Shown: one piece after another, positions 1 through 9,602 of the stretch
Numbering within the stretch: position 1 is the stretch's first letter
How the letters are laid out: every line of letters begins with the position of its first letter
NCBI RefSeq assembly: GCF_002952775.1
Contig: NZ_CP025066.1
Coordinates: 2,480,001 to 2,544,000, forward strand
DNA length: 64,000 bases
Reading direction: 5' to 3'
DNA from: Halalkaliarchaeum desulfuricum
GTDB taxonomy: Archaea > Halobacteriota > Halobacteria > Halobacteriales > Haloferacaceae
Made by a program: the position numbers and the translations under genes
Notes under the pieces: model-generated
What the model was told of the DNA's origin: nothing
Seen by the model: the letters and a program-made list of their open reading frames with translations, nothing else
Database searches by the model: none

Positions 1-170
1 CCGGCACACGGCCTCTGATCCGACTGACGCGGTTGCCCTAACGCCGAACAGCCCGACCGTGCGCGAACCCACCTGGAGCGCACCGTGGCGACGTAACGCC
101 GCTCGATGCCTTTCTACGCCGTCCATACGCCCAACCAACCACCCCGACCGTTGGAACAGGCCGTCGTCGC

Positions 171-1274
171 CTACCCGAACAGCTCGTGGTCTGCGTACTC
201 CTCGATGGCTCTCGGGTGGAGGTACTCAATCAGATCAACCAACTCCTGGGCCATCTCACTCACCTCGATCTCGTCACCGTCGACTTCGACATCCTTGGTC
301 AGAATGCCCATCGACTGTGTGTCGTCTTCAGCTAAGGTGTACCCATCGAGTGACTCGGCGTGCGAGGCAAGGAATTGTCGAAGCTCTTCATGCTGCGCTG
401 GCTCTGCGTTCCAGAGGTTCACACGAAATCGAACCAAACCCTCTTCCTCAATGCGCGGTTGCATCCCGTATTTCAGCGGTCCAGGATGCTCCGGATGGTC
501 GGATCCAAATCCGATAGAACGCTTATGCGTCGGCGGTGCGATCCGTTCAGCGTCCTCGAAGTGTAGTTCGTCTTTAATCTGGGGGAAAACATGATCTCTA
601 ACGGCGATAATGAGCTCCGAATAGTCCTCGGAATCTGACGTGCTCGTGACGGTCCCGGTCGGTTCCTCACTCAACGGACGGCGGACACCATCGGTCGTGA
701 GCAGTTCGATACCTTTGTTCTCATCCCGATAGGTCGAGTACTCGACGGCCACGACATCGACGCCGTGTTCCCGCAGAAAGTCGGCCATATTGAGTGATAC
801 GTCCTGAAAGTCAGTTCCGACGACTACGAGCCGCTGTTCGTTGTTGAACTCCCGTTTGGAGAGCACATCATCGAGGTCGAAATACTCGCAGTGCGCCTCG
901 CGAAGGCTCAGGATGTCGTTCGGCTCGGTGTGGCCCTGCTCCTCGCGGAGAAATTGGCGGTACTGATCGTCGAGATACTCGTAGTCGACGTTCCTAATTT
1001 CAGAGGCGTATTCGAGCGCCTGTGCAACGATGTCCCGCGGGGCGCGATCACGCTTGAGTTCCACGATTACGGTATCTCCCCGCTCGTCAACGCCGAGGAT
1101 GTCGAAGATGCCGCCTTCCCCGGGACTCCCCTGACGGCCAACGTAGAGAACTTCGACTTCGCCGATTTTGGCTCCATCCGTCCGTACCAGTCGTTGTTCG
1201 AGGTTCGCTTCCGTGTCAAGTTCGGATTCAGGTACTCGTTTCATGTCATCTTGCTCCACGAGATACACTTCCAT
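171..1274 (-). CDS. PD-(D/E)XK nuclease-fold protein (NucS/DUF91-like)
   Basis: A 367-residue protein starting at MEVYLV. The open frame extends 14 codons further upstream, but the internal ATG gives a more natural N terminus. Residues about 38-95 carry the nuclease-fold signature: an aspartate in GGIFDIL (D58) and the VELK motif (E72, K74), followed by a helix with QALEYA. This is the core of the DUF91/EndoMS-NucS type PD-(D/E)XK domain. The rest, including a C-terminal half rich in acidic residues, is not recognised. Substrate is unknown; DNA cleavage or repair is an inference from the fold. It sits next to integrase debris, so it may be accessory-island cargo. Transcribed away from the winged-helix gene. 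Confidence 0.7.
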   Translation of the reverse strand: MEVYLVEQDDMKRVPESELDTEANLEQRLVRTDGAKIGEVEVLYVGRQGSPGEGGIFDILGVDERGDTVIVELKRDRAPRDIVAQALEYASEIRNVDYEYLDDQYRQFLREEQGHTEPNDILSLREAHCEYFDLDDVLSKREFNNEQRLVVVGTDFQDVSLNMADFLREHGVDVVAVEYSTYRDENKGIELLTTDGVRRPLSEEPTGTVTSTSDSEDYSELIIAVRDHVFPQIKDELHFEDAERIAPPTHKRSIGFGSDHPEHPGPLKYGMQPRIEEEGLVRFRVNLWNAEPAQHEELRQFLASHAESLDGYTLAEDDTQSMGILTKDVEVDGDEIEVSEMAQELVDLIEYLHPRAIEEYADHELFG

Positions 1275-1386
1275 GCACCGCCCATCCAACGCGACCAATA
1301 TCAAACTACTGAACAAGTCTAACTTTTAGACCGGTCTATCAATATGCTTACATCGGCTTTCCAGACCCCTCTGTAATCGTGAAGTG

Positions 1387-1593
1387 ATGGCACTCGTCGA
1401 CGAGCGGAAGGTCCAAGTTCTTGACTACATCCACGATAACGAACCAATCACGGGTTACGACATTGCGAGCGACAAAGACAACGACATCGACTACACCCAG
1501 AGCTACATCTACGACGTACTCGGCAAGTTAGAAGACGAGGGGATGATCGAGCCACGACGGACTGCGTGCGGGCTCACCGAGCTTGGACACTGA
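1387..1593 (+). CDS. Small winged-helix DNA-binding protein, possibly 3'-truncated
   Basis: A 68-residue winged-helix domain: a helical start (ERKVQVLDYI), a recognition-helix-like stretch (TQSYIYDVLGKLEDEG) and a wing ending in LTELG. It resembles haloarchaeal PadR/PhiH-type small regulators. An in-frame GTG at 1384 is an alternative start. Its last codons are the antisense of the conserved end of the neighbouring integrase, so the tail may be an accident of fusion and not the native end. LTELG is a plausible wing motif, so the gene could still be intact. Regulatory role is inferred only from the fold. Confidence 0.6.
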   Translation: MALVDERKVQVLDYIHDNEPITGYDIASDKDNDIDYTQSYIYDVLGKLEDEGMIEPRRTACGLTELGH

Positions 1594-2405
1594 CTTGCGC
1601 CGTTGTGACTGTTCGCCTCGCACTCGTTGGGATCTCGGTCGTGCGGACACTCATTCGCATAGTGACAGGGACGGGGGAGGGTGTAGATCTTGTACTGGAT
1701 AGTCGTCTTGTGGGGTCGGCCGTGAGTCGTTCCCAACAATGGCATACGGTCGTATTCATCCTCTTCCATCGGATGGTGCATATCGAGGTAGTCATCGAGC
1801 ACCTCACAGAGTCCGCTTTTCAGGGTGATCTGGCGCTCACCACGTTCTTTGTTCTTGAGCGGAGTGCCCTGTTCCGGTTGGTACGAGACGTCAAGGTACT
1901 GTTCGGCCGAGTTGTAGTCTCTGACGTCAAGAGCCCTGGCGGTCCCTGATTGAATCCCTGTATGCCACAGGAGATAGAACGTGACGTGCCTGGGGGTTGC
2001 GTACTCGTACTTCTCGCAGTATTCAAGGATCCGTTCCGCCTCCTTGGAAGTGACAAGGTCGTCCCGCGTGTCTTCACCGACGTCTATGTCTGGCATCCTC
2101 ACCCTCTCGTTGACACGCTTCGGGGCGGCTTCGATGCTTTCGCAGAACTGGAGGGAGACGCGCAGTGTCCAGAGCTGGTTCTTGAGGGTCACGTTGGCCA
2201 GCCCGTCGTCCTTGCGCCACTGTTTGTACTCCATCAGCTTCTTGCCGGAGATATCGTTCATGTTCTCGAATCCGGTCTCGTCACACCATTCAAGGAATCG
2301 CTTGAGCCGCTCGCGATGGCGGTTGTGGGTCGAGTGGGCGACATCGTCTTTCCGGTCTTTCAGGTACAGTTCAACTGCTTCTTCTGGGGTTGTTGGTTCC
2401 AGCAT
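1509..2405 (-). pseudogene. Tyrosine recombinase/integrase, 3'-truncated and probably inactive
   Basis: The frame starting at MLEPTTP gives a core-binding SAM-like domain (residues about 1-90) followed by a catalytic domain of the haloarchaeal phage-integrase family. The box II motif SPHAVRRGS is clear. Two defects are visible. The box I position that normally carries the catalytic Arg reads TGIQSG instead of TGMR-type. The frame also runs out about 11 residues after SPHAVRRGS, so the segment with the nucleophilic Tyr is missing. The last codons read antisense through the winged-helix gene. A tRNA-Ala 3'-end copy lies 195 bp upstream of the start, as expected for such an integrase. I read it as a remnant of an integrative element. 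Confidence 0.75.
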
Positions 2406-2916
2406 GCGTTGTCTCCTTGTAACCGGAACCAGGAAACGGAGGTACGAGCAACGGTGGCTGAGCTGCGCGGTCTGCGAGCGCCGAAGGCGCGAGCGAATGG
2501 ACGAGCCGCGGTACGTTTGAGCCACGGCGGCCTGACCACGCCGAGGTCTTGTGAGGCCGAAGGCCGAACGACCGAGGCTGGGAGATGGGCCCATGGTGAA
2601 AATCCCGGCGAGTCCATCCCACCGTTTTCTGCGTCGGATGACCTCGCTCCGCTCGGTCACCACTCCTCGAAAAAGCTGGACCAAAAAGCCGGACCCTCGA
2701 CCTCCGGTCTCGCGTCCGGTGAACCCCGCTCGCTTCGCTCGCGCGGATAGTACATGTCACTGCGAACATACAGTCATCATTCGATCAGAAGTTGGAGGAT
2801 ACGGATTGTCGAGATGAGCGTAATCCGTTATGACTACTTGAACTTGAAAATCAGTCAATGGACTCCGATCGGAATAGAGTTTAACCACGTCCGGCGACTA
2901 GTGTAAGGAGACTCCA
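2406..2916. other. Intergenic region with att-like site and short GC-rich repeats
   Basis: No credible gene. The reading frames here have no codon bias or family match. The segment holds the tRNA-Ala 3'-end copy at 2600-2616 and several short quasi-palindromic stretches (for example GAGCGCCGAAGGCGC near 2478 and CTCGCTCCGCTCGG near 2642) of the kind common in haloarchaeal spacer DNA. An AT-richer stretch near 2820-2880 probably carries the promoter of the following gene. Confidence 0.5.
2600..2616 (+). other. Putative att site: 3' end of tRNA-Ala
   Basis: Seventeen bases (AAATCCCGGCGAGTCCA) match the T-stem and acceptor 3' strand I recall for haloarchaeal tRNA-Ala. They include the U70 that would form the G3-U70 identity pair, and the terminal discriminator A. 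No tRNA body lies upstream: bases 5' of the match do not form an anticodon arm. This is the standard form of an attL/attR copy left by an integrase that targets a tRNA gene. The adjacent integrase remnant supports the reading. The tRNA comparison is from memory and was not searched. Confidence 0.5.
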
Positions 2917-3489
2917 ATGGAAGAACTCGACCGGGTTTTGAACAAGTACGCGACCAGCCAGAATCTCATGGATCGGATCAGATATGTTGCCGAGACATTG
3001 AGTCTGGAATTCGACAAGTGGGACGAACAGTACGTGAGTGGCCCCAGCCTCTACTTTCTCGTCGTAGCCGAAACCGATTTCGAGGCCTATACCGACCCAC
3101 TGGGAGAGAATACGTGGCCGACTGATCGATGTAATGTCGTTTTCGACTCCTCGGAGACGTTCACACGAGTCGCTCGGGATGTCGCATTCAGCCGGGATGG
3201 CGCTGTCATCGTGACCGGGGACGGAACGATTCAAAAGCAAATGGTCCGGGTTCGGAGCCCCAGCCGGGAAGAGATCCCAGCTGTTGCGGAGATCGAATAC
3301 CCAGACTGGATGGGGACCAAACACATGAGCGCACTGGAGACGTCGCTTCGCAAGAACGTCCTGTGGGCAATCACACTCAGCGAAGAAGATGGCCGTGTCA
3401 CGACGTTCGTCAATGGCACATATCAGGACTATCCGCGTGACGATATCGGTGGCCGGTGGCGGCCCGATCGTGAGCCCTCCTCGCCGTGA
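2917..3489 (+). CDS. DisA_N (diadenylate cyclase) domain protein, DacZ-like
   Basis: A 190-residue protein whose centre matches the DAC fold that condenses two ATP into cyclic di-AMP. The DGA motif is at residues 94-96. The equivalent of the RHR site reads GTKHMSALETS at 133-143, close to the form I recall in haloarchaeal DacZ. The N-terminal 90 residues contain a conserved-looking YVSGPSLYFLVV strand. The ATG is preceded by GGAG at a normal distance. The C terminus is Arg/Pro-rich and lacks an extra domain. c-di-AMP synthesis is likely but not certain; this could be a second, divergent copy. It stands alone downstream of the integrase debris. Confidence 0.7.
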   Translation: MEELDRVLNKYATSQNLMDRIRYVAETLSLEFDKWDEQYVSGPSLYFLVVAETDFEAYTDPLGENTWPTDRCNVVFDSSETFTRVARDVAFSRDGAVIVTGDGTIQKQMVRVRSPSREEIPAVAEIEYPDWMGTKHMSALETSLRKNVLWAITLSEEDGRVTTFVNGTYQDYPRDDIGGRWRPDREPSSP

Positions 3490-3623
3490 ACGGGGAGGTG
3501 ACAACCGTCTCGCTGCTATCGTCGAACTGAAAGTCGAAACGTATCGGGAGTAGTTCGTTCCCTGGCGAAGACTGTGGTGGCCATTCCATCGGAACCAGAC
3601 AGGAGAGTTCGATACTCCAGCTA

Positions 3624-5816
3624 CTACTGGGAGAACAGTTCCTGAATCGTCCAGTATGATTCTTTTCGTCGTTCCTCGTAAGTCGGTTGGGTCCAGGGCT
3701 CCCACGTGTATGCTTCCGTTATGAGCTCGCCATCCGTTACGGCCGGGACCGCGTGGGAAAGATTCGTTTGGCCCGGGATCGATCGAGCCTGCCTGTCAGT
3801 ATTCGGGGCATACGTTCCTGCGGCGACCGAAATCGATTCGAACGGCTCGTACTGGTCTACCGACCCATCCCAGAGGTTTGCCAACGCAAGGCGGCTCGAC
3901 GGATCGGCAATGTTCAACAGCAGCCACGGCAACCGGATCTCGATTGCATCAGCCTCGGTCGCCACGTACACGTCAGCAAGCGAATCGTATGTGGCTGCAT
4001 CCGGGTTTCCATTCCCGAAGCGTAATTGACCCGTTTCGACCGCTTCGAAGGGAACTTCCTCCCCAGTGGGCGGGACAGTGTAGCCTCGGTTAATGGTCAT
4101 TCTACATGGTGTAAATCGTCCTGAATCAGGTTCGCGATACTCTGAAAGGTCGAGTCCTGCTTGCTCACCGTACTCTCTGGCGAACTTGTCGTAATACGCG
4201 TCCACACGGACACGGGAACCCTCCGGACCGTTGAGACGGACGAGAAAGTCCGTCGGTGAGACCGTGGTACTCGTGGCAAACGGCAGTCGAGTACTCCCAC
4301 GTCCAGTATGTCCGAGCGCAATAATCGCATTCATTCGAGACCAATCGACCGGTTCCGGGAGCGACTCGAATTCGAGCCGGAGCGACAGGTACGCCGCATC
4401 GTGAGTGATTGCCAACCCAGTCAGTGTTCGCTGGGCATCTGCGCCGTCTTCGAGTCTGGTCGGTTGTGACCTCGGCTCGATTCGATCTGCATCGGTCCAA
4501 TCTCCCTGTGATCCGTCGAGACGGATCCGATCGGCGGAATCGAACGACAACAGTCCGAATCGCTGTTCGGGGGTCTGTGCGTTCGACCAGTAGGGTCGTC
4601 GTGAGGGGTTAGAAAACGGAGCCAGATTCCAGGTACGCTTGAACCACTCGTCTTGCCACGCGAACACGAGGCCGCCTGCCGTATCGGCCGCGATGATGTC
4701 TTCGTACATCTCGGCGACGATTTGCCCCTGTTCACGCTCAGTATGACGACCCTGGTCGCGTCCGTGTACGTGTTTGTGCGCGATCCCTCGCGATGCGGGG
4801 ACGCCGAACTCTGCGACGAGTAGCGGATGGTCGGTAGCCTCACTCAGATCATTGAGGTATCCGGCATAGCTGTTGGGCTCGCCACGATGATCGATGTAGT
4901 TGACGTACTCCGGCGTATGATTCAGGAAATCCGGATAGTACGGATACACGTGATAGGCGGCGAATACCCCGGCGTCGAAAGCGTCCGTCGAAACGACGAC
5001 ATCCGGGTCGAGCGAGACTGCATCCTCGTACCTGAACGGCTCGTACGGATGGTCGAGCGGATCCGTCGTGACCCAATTCGTGAACGCGACTGGCCGCTGT
5101 GTACCGTATTCAGTCTGGCTGTGCTCGACGACGCTATCGAGACTTTCAGCGAGCCACCGTTCGAACGGTGACCCGCCCTCCGAGCTGACGTATTGGCCGC
5201 TGTATTCGCCGGCAGGGGCACGCTCGTTTGTTTCGATCACGACTCTCGGTGGCCACTCGATCCCGATGATGTATCCGAGGAGATAGTCGCTGACGTCGGA
5301 CGTGAACTCGCCACTCGCATGGCCGGGGCGTTCCGGAAGCGTCGTCTGGCCGTGTATCACATCGACGGTTCGTTCGAGTTCCCGATGGAACGGCCCCGTA
5401 AGCTTCGTAACATCGCCGGCCTCGATGAGCTGTTCTTCACCGATCCATGTCCCTTGAAAGAGGTATATCGGCGTATCTGCAGTGCGATTGTAGGCGGCAA
5501 GTGCGTCGTAGAAAGCAGGTGGGTGGATGGTGTAGATTCTGATGGCGTTTGCATTCATCTCGCCGATTGCGGCGATCCAGCGGTCGTACTCTTCGCGTGA
5601 TATCGCAGCATGACCGGGGAACGAACCGGGTTTCGCCATCCCCATGTTGACACCTCGAATACGGAACTCCTCGAACTGGTTGCTGACCTGTCGTTCGAAG
5701 GTGTTCTCTCCGAGCCGAAATGGGAGACGCTGTCTGTCGTCAGTACGTTCGAGGCAGCCAGTGGCCCCTGTAATGCCTACGAGACTAGTCGTTCTCAGAA
5801 ATTTCCGACGGTGCAT
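3624..5816 (-). CDS. Tat-exported lipoprotein with glycoside-hydrolase-like TIM barrel
   Basis: A 730-residue protein. The N terminus MHRRKFLRTT is a twin-arginine signal, and Cys21 in ATGC forms a haloarchaeal lipobox, so it should be anchored outside the membrane. Residues about 45-430 resemble a (beta/alpha)8 glycosidase-like barrel: MNANAIRIYTIHPP, YIIGIEWPP and VAEFGVPAS, the last with a Glu in a nucleophile-like strand-7 position. Residues about 430-640 look like a beta-sandwich. The substrate is unknown; extracellular polysaccharide is an inference. It is the only gene between convergent or divergent neighbours, with no operon partner. Confidence 0.65.
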   Translation of the reverse strand: MHRRKFLRTTSLVGITGATGCLERTDDRQRLPFRLGENTFERQVSNQFEEFRIRGVNMGMAKPGSFPGHAAISREEYDRWIAAIGEMNANAIRIYTIHPPAFYDALAAYNRTADTPIYLFQGTWIGEEQLIEAGDVTKLTGPFHRELERTVDVIHGQTTLPERPGHASGEFTSDVSDYLLGYIIGIEWPPRVVIETNERAPAGEYSGQYVSSEGGSPFERWLAESLDSVVEHSQTEYGTQRPVAFTNWVTTDPLDHPYEPFRYEDAVSLDPDVVVSTDAFDAGVFAAYHVYPYYPDFLNHTPEYVNYIDHRGEPNSYAGYLNDLSEATDHPLLVAEFGVPASRGIAHKHVHGRDQGRHTEREQGQIVAEMYEDIIAADTAGGLVFAWQDEWFKRTWNLAPFSNPSRRPYWSNAQTPEQRFGLLSFDSADRIRLDGSQGDWTDADRIEPRSQPTRLEDGADAQRTLTGLAITHDAAYLSLRLEFESLPEPVDWSRMNAIIALGHTGRGSTRLPFATSTTVSPTDFLVRLNGPEGSRVRVDAYYDKFAREYGEQAGLDLSEYREPDSGRFTPCRMTINRGYTVPPTGEEVPFEAVETGQLRFGNGNPDAATYDSLADVYVATEADAIEIRLPWLLLNIADPSSRLALANLWDGSVDQYEPFESISVAAGTYAPNTDRQARSIPGQTNLSHAVPAVTDGELITEAYTWEPWTQPTYEERRKESYWTIQELFSQ

Positions 5817-5919
5817 TGGTCAATTTTGCGGGTGAGCGTAATGGAATCGTTGTAGTCGAAAAACGGTTGCGGTAAATCCAGTGTCATCGATGACATCGAC
5901 CAGTTCCGAGACGATCTGC

Positions 5920-8031
5920 TCAGTCGTCGATGAACTCCGGTTCGATGCCCCGTTCGTTCGCGCGTTCGCGTGCGGCCTCGATGAACTCCTCGGGAAGCGA
6001 CTCGATTTCGCCGGCCTGGACGCCCCACAGCTTCGCGTACAGTCCATCGCGGGCGAGCAACTCCCCGTGAGTGCCCCGCTCGACGACCGCGCCGCCCTCC
6101 AGCACCAGGATCCGGTCGGCGTCTTTGATCGTCGAGAGCCGGTGGGCGATGGCGAACGTCGTCCGATCCGCCGCGAGACGGTTCAGCGACCGTTGGATCA
6201 GCATCTCCGTCTCCGTGTCGACGGCGGACGTTGCCTCGTCGAGGATCAGGATCTCGGGATCCTGGAGCACTGTCCGGGCGATGGCGATGCGCTGTCGCTG
6301 GCCACCCGAGAGCTTCACGCCCCGCTCGCCAACGCGGGTATCGTACCCCTCCGGCAGCGAGGCGATGAACTCGTGGGCCTCGGCGGCCTTCGCGGCCTCG
6401 GTCACCTGATCGCGAACCGCCTCCGGGTCCGGAACCACCCGATCTCGATCGATCCGGCGCTTCACGCCGCCGGCGTCCACGTCGCCCCCACTGTCGCCGC
6501 CGGCGTCGACGAGCCGACGGCGGAGTCCGCCTTCGGTTTCCTCGGGATCGGCGCCGACCTCGATCGATCCCTCGTAGCGACCGTAGCGGATGTTCTCGGC
6601 GATCGTCCCGTCGAAGAGGGTCGTGTCCTGTGAGACGTACCCGATCGCGTTTCGGAGGCTCTCGACTTCCACGTCGCGGATGTCGTGGCCGTCGACGCGG
6701 ATCGATCCTTCGGTGGGTTCGTACAGCCGGAGGAGGAGTTTCAGGAGCGTGGACTTGCCGGCGCCGGTCGGACCGACGAACGCCACCGTCTCGCCGGGTT
6801 CTGCCTCGAAGGAAACGTCCGAAAGCACGTACTCGCCGGCGTCGGCTGGGTCTTGAAGCGCGTTTTCGACGTAGGCGAAGGAGACGCCCTCGTATGCGAC
6901 CCGGCCCTGCACGTCGAGGGTGATTGCGTTCGGGGCGTCGGTGATCCGAATCGGGACGTCCTGGAGGCCGAACACGCGCTCTGCGGACGCCTTCGCGTTC
7001 TCGTACTGGTCGACGATGTTCGAGACCTCCGCGAGCGGGGCGACGAACTGCTGGGTGAGAAAGACGAACGTGACGAACGCCCCGACCGAAAGCGGAAGCG
7101 TGAACGGTCCGGGCGGACCGGCGAACAGCCAGATACCGCCGACGAGGAACGTCGCCGCGAACGCCACCCCCGCGAGCAGTTCCATTCCGGGGCGGTAGAG
7201 GTAGTTGAGCTTGAGAATCGAGATCGTTCGCCGGAAGTACTCGAAAGAGGCCCGACGCACGCGCTCCGTCTCGTACGCCTCCGTGTTGCTCGTTTTGACG
7301 AGTTCGACGCCCGACAGGGCGTTTTCGAGCACAGTGTTCAGATCGCCCACCGCGGCGCGTTGTTTCACATACCGCGGCTCGATCGCGCGGATGAACCAAA
7401 CGGTGAACAGAACCATGAGCGGGATCGCGATCAGCGTGACGATCGCGAGCTGCCAGTTCAAATAAAAGAGCACGGCGGCGATCCCGAGCACCATCACGCC
7501 GAGGCGGGCGGAGTTTTGTAGCGCGTTGTCGAGGAACCGCTCGAGGTTGGTGGCGTCGTTGTTGAGGACGCTCATTACCTCACCCGTCTGCTTGTCGTCG
7601 AAGAACGTCATATCGAGTTGCTGCATCTTCGCGAACGAGTCCGTCCGGACGGCGTGCATCACCCGGTGGGCGAAGTAGTTTGCTGCGACCCCGTAGATCC
7701 AGGTGAACACCGCCGTGACGAGGAAGCCGCCGACGATGAGCCCGACCGAGAGCCAGAACTGGCCGGCCTGATCCGCCGGAAGCCACGCGTCCGGGACGAT
7801 CGGGAGCGAGAACTCGCCCTCGCCGGTGAAGACCGCGTCGATCGCCACGCCCAGCACCAGCGGCGGCACCAGGCTCGCCAGTCGGGCGATCACGTTTGCG
7901 GTCATCCCGACCGCGAGGTACGGCCACTCGGCGGTACCGTACTCGCGGAACAGCCGGGTAATCGGACGGTCGACCCGATCCCGGTACACCTCGAAGACGT
8001 TCCGGTCGTCCGCGTCCGCGTTCGTCGACAC
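5920..8031 (-). CDS. ABC transporter, fused permease and ATPase (exporter type)
   Basis: A 703-residue half-transporter of the ABCB/MsbA type. Residues about 20-330 contain the six-helix exporter domain. The nucleotide-binding domain follows, with Walker [10 protein letters not shown], signature LSGGQRQR and Walker [13 protein letters not shown]. The only reasonable start is a GTG at 8029-8031 (VSTNADADD); the upstream open frame is the antisense of the next gene. An unusual acidic and glycine-rich insertion of about 50 residues (bases about 6410-6570) lies between NIRYG and the helix before the signature. It should work as a dimer in the membrane. Substrate unknown. It diverges from the CofE-like gene across about 200 bp. 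Confidence 0.85.
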   Translation of the reverse strand: MSTNADADDRNVFEVYRDRVDRPITRLFREYGTAEWPYLAVGMTANVIARLASLVPPLVLGVAIDAVFTGEGEFSLPIVPDAWLPADQAGQFWLSVGLIVGGFLVTAVFTWIYGVAANYFAHRVMHAVRTDSFAKMQQLDMTFFDDKQTGEVMSVLNNDATNLERFLDNALQNSARLGVMVLGIAAVLFYLNWQLAIVTLIAIPLMVLFTVWFIRAIEPRYVKQRAAVGDLNTVLENALSGVELVKTSNTEAYETERVRRASFEYFRRTISILKLNYLYRPGMELLAGVAFAATFLVGGIWLFAGPPGPFTLPLSVGAFVTFVFLTQQFVAPLAEVSNIVDQYENAKASAERVFGLQDVPIRITDAPNAITLDVQGRVAYEGVSFAYVENALQDPADAGEYVLSDVSFEAEPGETVAFVGPTGAGKSTLLKLLLRLYEPTEGSIRVDGHDIRDVEVESLRNAIGYVSQDTTLFDGTIAENIRYGRYEGSIEVGADPEETEGGLRRRLVDAGGDSGGDVDAGGVKRRIDRDRVVPDPEAVRDQVTEAAKAAEAHEFIASLPEGYDTRVGERGVKLSGGQRQRIAIARTVLQDPEILILDEATSAVDTETEMLIQRSLNRLAADRTTFAIAHRLSTIKDADRILVLEGGAVVERGTHGELLARDGLYAKLWGVQAGEIESLPEEFIEAARERANERGIEPEFIDD

Positions 8032-8239
8032 ATCCGTCGCTGGCTCTCGGGAGCCAAGTATCCGACGACTCCGGACAACGCGGCCCCATGTCCCCTGTTC
8101 CGTCTGGTCTGGCGGGGAGGGTGCGACAGTGGACCGGTTTTTGAGCGGTCCCGATCGGTTCGTATCGAAGTGACGAACTCTTAAAAACACGCGATTGTAG
8201 GTGTCAACTTGATCAGAACACGAACGTAAAGTCACCTGT

Positions 8240-9094
8240 ATGTCGGAACTCACGTTTCGGGGGCTCGATATCGGGAGGATCGAACCGGGTGAAGACCTCG
8301 TGGAAGCGATCCTCGAGACGACCGGCGATGAGTACCCCTTGCAGGACGGGGACGTGGTCGCGATCACGTCGAAGGTCGTCTCGACCGCCGAAAACCGGCT
8401 GGTGGACGCCGACGAGGTGGCGGTGACCGACCGCGACGAGCGGGTCGGCGACGTCACCGGTCTCGATCCCAGGGAGGTCGCCGTCATCTACGAGGAAAGC
8501 GAGGTTCTCGGGGCTATTCCGGTGGCGGACATCGGCGAGGAGCTGATCCTCGAACGTGCCGTCGATCGGGAGGCGGCCGAGGAGGCAATCGAGAAGATGC
8601 CCTCCGTGCTCGTGACCGATCGTAACGGCCGGATCTGTACGAACGCGGGTGTCGACTGGTCGAACTCCCCGGAGGGGATGATGACGGTGCTTCCCGAGGA
8701 CCCGGACGAAAGCGCGAGGCGGATCAGGGAAGAACTCGAAACACAGACCGGGGTCGACCTGGCCGTCCTGCTTGCGGATTCGGAGATCATGGGCGCGGGA
8801 ACGATGGATCTCGCCGTGGGCTGTTCCGGTATCGATGCGGTCGACAGTAACTTCGGTCGGACGGACCTGTACGGCGAACCCAAGATCGGTGGACTCGATC
8901 TCATCGCGGACGAGCTCACTGCGGGTTCTGCACTCTTGTTCGGCCAGGCCGACGAGCGCATCCCCGTGGTCGTGATCCGGGGTCTCGATTACGACGACGG
9001 CGAGGGGATACCCAACTCCGGCGGGTTGATCCGTCGAGGGCTGCGCAAAACGATCCAGCTGACGGCCCGCCTGAAGGCCCGAGAGTGGATCTGA
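8240..9094 (+). CDS. CofE-like coenzyme F420 gamma-glutamyl ligase family protein
   Basis: A 284-residue protein of the F420_ligase family. Typical segments are LQDGDVVAITSKVVSTAENR near residue 40, NAGVDWSN near 137, LPEDPDESA near 153, and an IADELTAGSALLFGQ-IPVVVIRG stretch near the end. CofE adds glutamate to F420-0 using GTP. The usual catalytic-core segment with a DTxGR motif is replaced by LADSEIMGAG. This may therefore be a paralogue that acts on another acid substrate, not the housekeeping CofE. No cofD or other F420 gene is adjacent. Start chosen at the first ATG, just after an AT-rich leader. Confidence 0.75.
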   Translation: MSELTFRGLDIGRIEPGEDLVEAILETTGDEYPLQDGDVVAITSKVVSTAENRLVDADEVAVTDRDERVGDVTGLDPREVAVIYEESEVLGAIPVADIGEELILERAVDREAAEEAIEKMPSVLVTDRNGRICTNAGVDWSNSPEGMMTVLPEDPDESARRIREELETQTGVDLAVLLADSEIMGAGTMDLAVGCSGIDAVDSNFGRTDLYGEPKIGGLDLIADELTAGSALLFGQADERIPVVVIRGLDYDDGEGIPNSGGLIRRGLRKTIQLTARLKAREWI

Positions 9095-9109
9095 CTCTCG
9101 AAGCACTGT

Positions 9110-9420
9110 CAATCGAGATCGGTCACTCCCGCACGAAAAACGCCGAGAAATCGCACGTCGGCCCGAGCAAGCTCCTTGTGCCCCTTCCAGTCAGCCACGC
9201 GAGGCCGTTGAACAGGTGGAGCCCGGCGAGAGATCCCGGGATCCAAGACGGAGACGAAAAACGTCCCCAGAAGCGTCGAGAGCTGGTCGGCGACGAACAC
9301 GAACCCGTCTCGAAGCCGTCGAGCAGTGGAGCGCATCCGAAGTACAGCGCGGGATGCAGCTCCTTCGGTTGGTCGGTGACAACGCCGACGTACAGCCCGG
9401 GGCATTCGTAGTAAATTCCA
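9110..9420 (-). pseudogene. Frameshifted remnant of a membrane sensor-type protein
   Basis: Read on the minus strand, short sensible stretches alternate between frames: YYECPGLYVGVV, then FVADQLSTLLGTFFVSVL in a second frame, then GLHLFNGLAWLTGR back in the first. Together they resemble the hydrophobic putative-sensor domain found in haloarchaea, broken by at least two frameshifts and lacking a start. No single frame gives a plausible protein. The family reading is tentative. Confidence 0.3.
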
Positions 9421-9481
9421 CTGAACCGTCATATCCACCGAGAACGGATTCATGAGTACGCTCCGACAGTAGCAGTGAGTG

Positions 9482-9565
9482 ATGCACCGACGATCCGTGC
9501 TCGCCGGGACGGGACTCTCCTTCAGCGCGACGCTTGGCGGCTATTCTCGGTTGAGTGTCGTGTAA
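9482..9565 (+). pseudogene. Orphan Tat signal peptide remnant
   Basis: A 27-codon frame begins MHRRSVLAGTGLSFSATLGG and stops almost at once. This is an intact twin-arginine signal sequence with an h-region. It would end at a lipobox if the Tyr after GG were the usual Cys. No mature protein follows, so I read it as the 5' stump of a deleted exported protein. It overlaps the leader of the HTH gene. Confidence 0.45.
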
Positions 9566-9602
9566 ACCAAAAAGAATTTATTGTATGAATCTATTACTCG
9601 GT

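Noticed and set aside
2590-2640. Complete tRNA gene
   Set aside because: Only the 3' acceptor and part of the T arm are present; no anticodon or D arm can be folded upstream.
5795-7399. Long Arg-rich minus-strand frame of 534 codons
   Set aside because: It is an out-of-frame shadow of the ABC transporter on the same strand, with Arg/Gly composition typical of GC-rich shadow frames.
8032-8487. N-terminal extension of the ABC transporter
   Set aside because: It reads antisense through the CofE-like gene and its leader; the GTG at 8031 fits the family N terminus.
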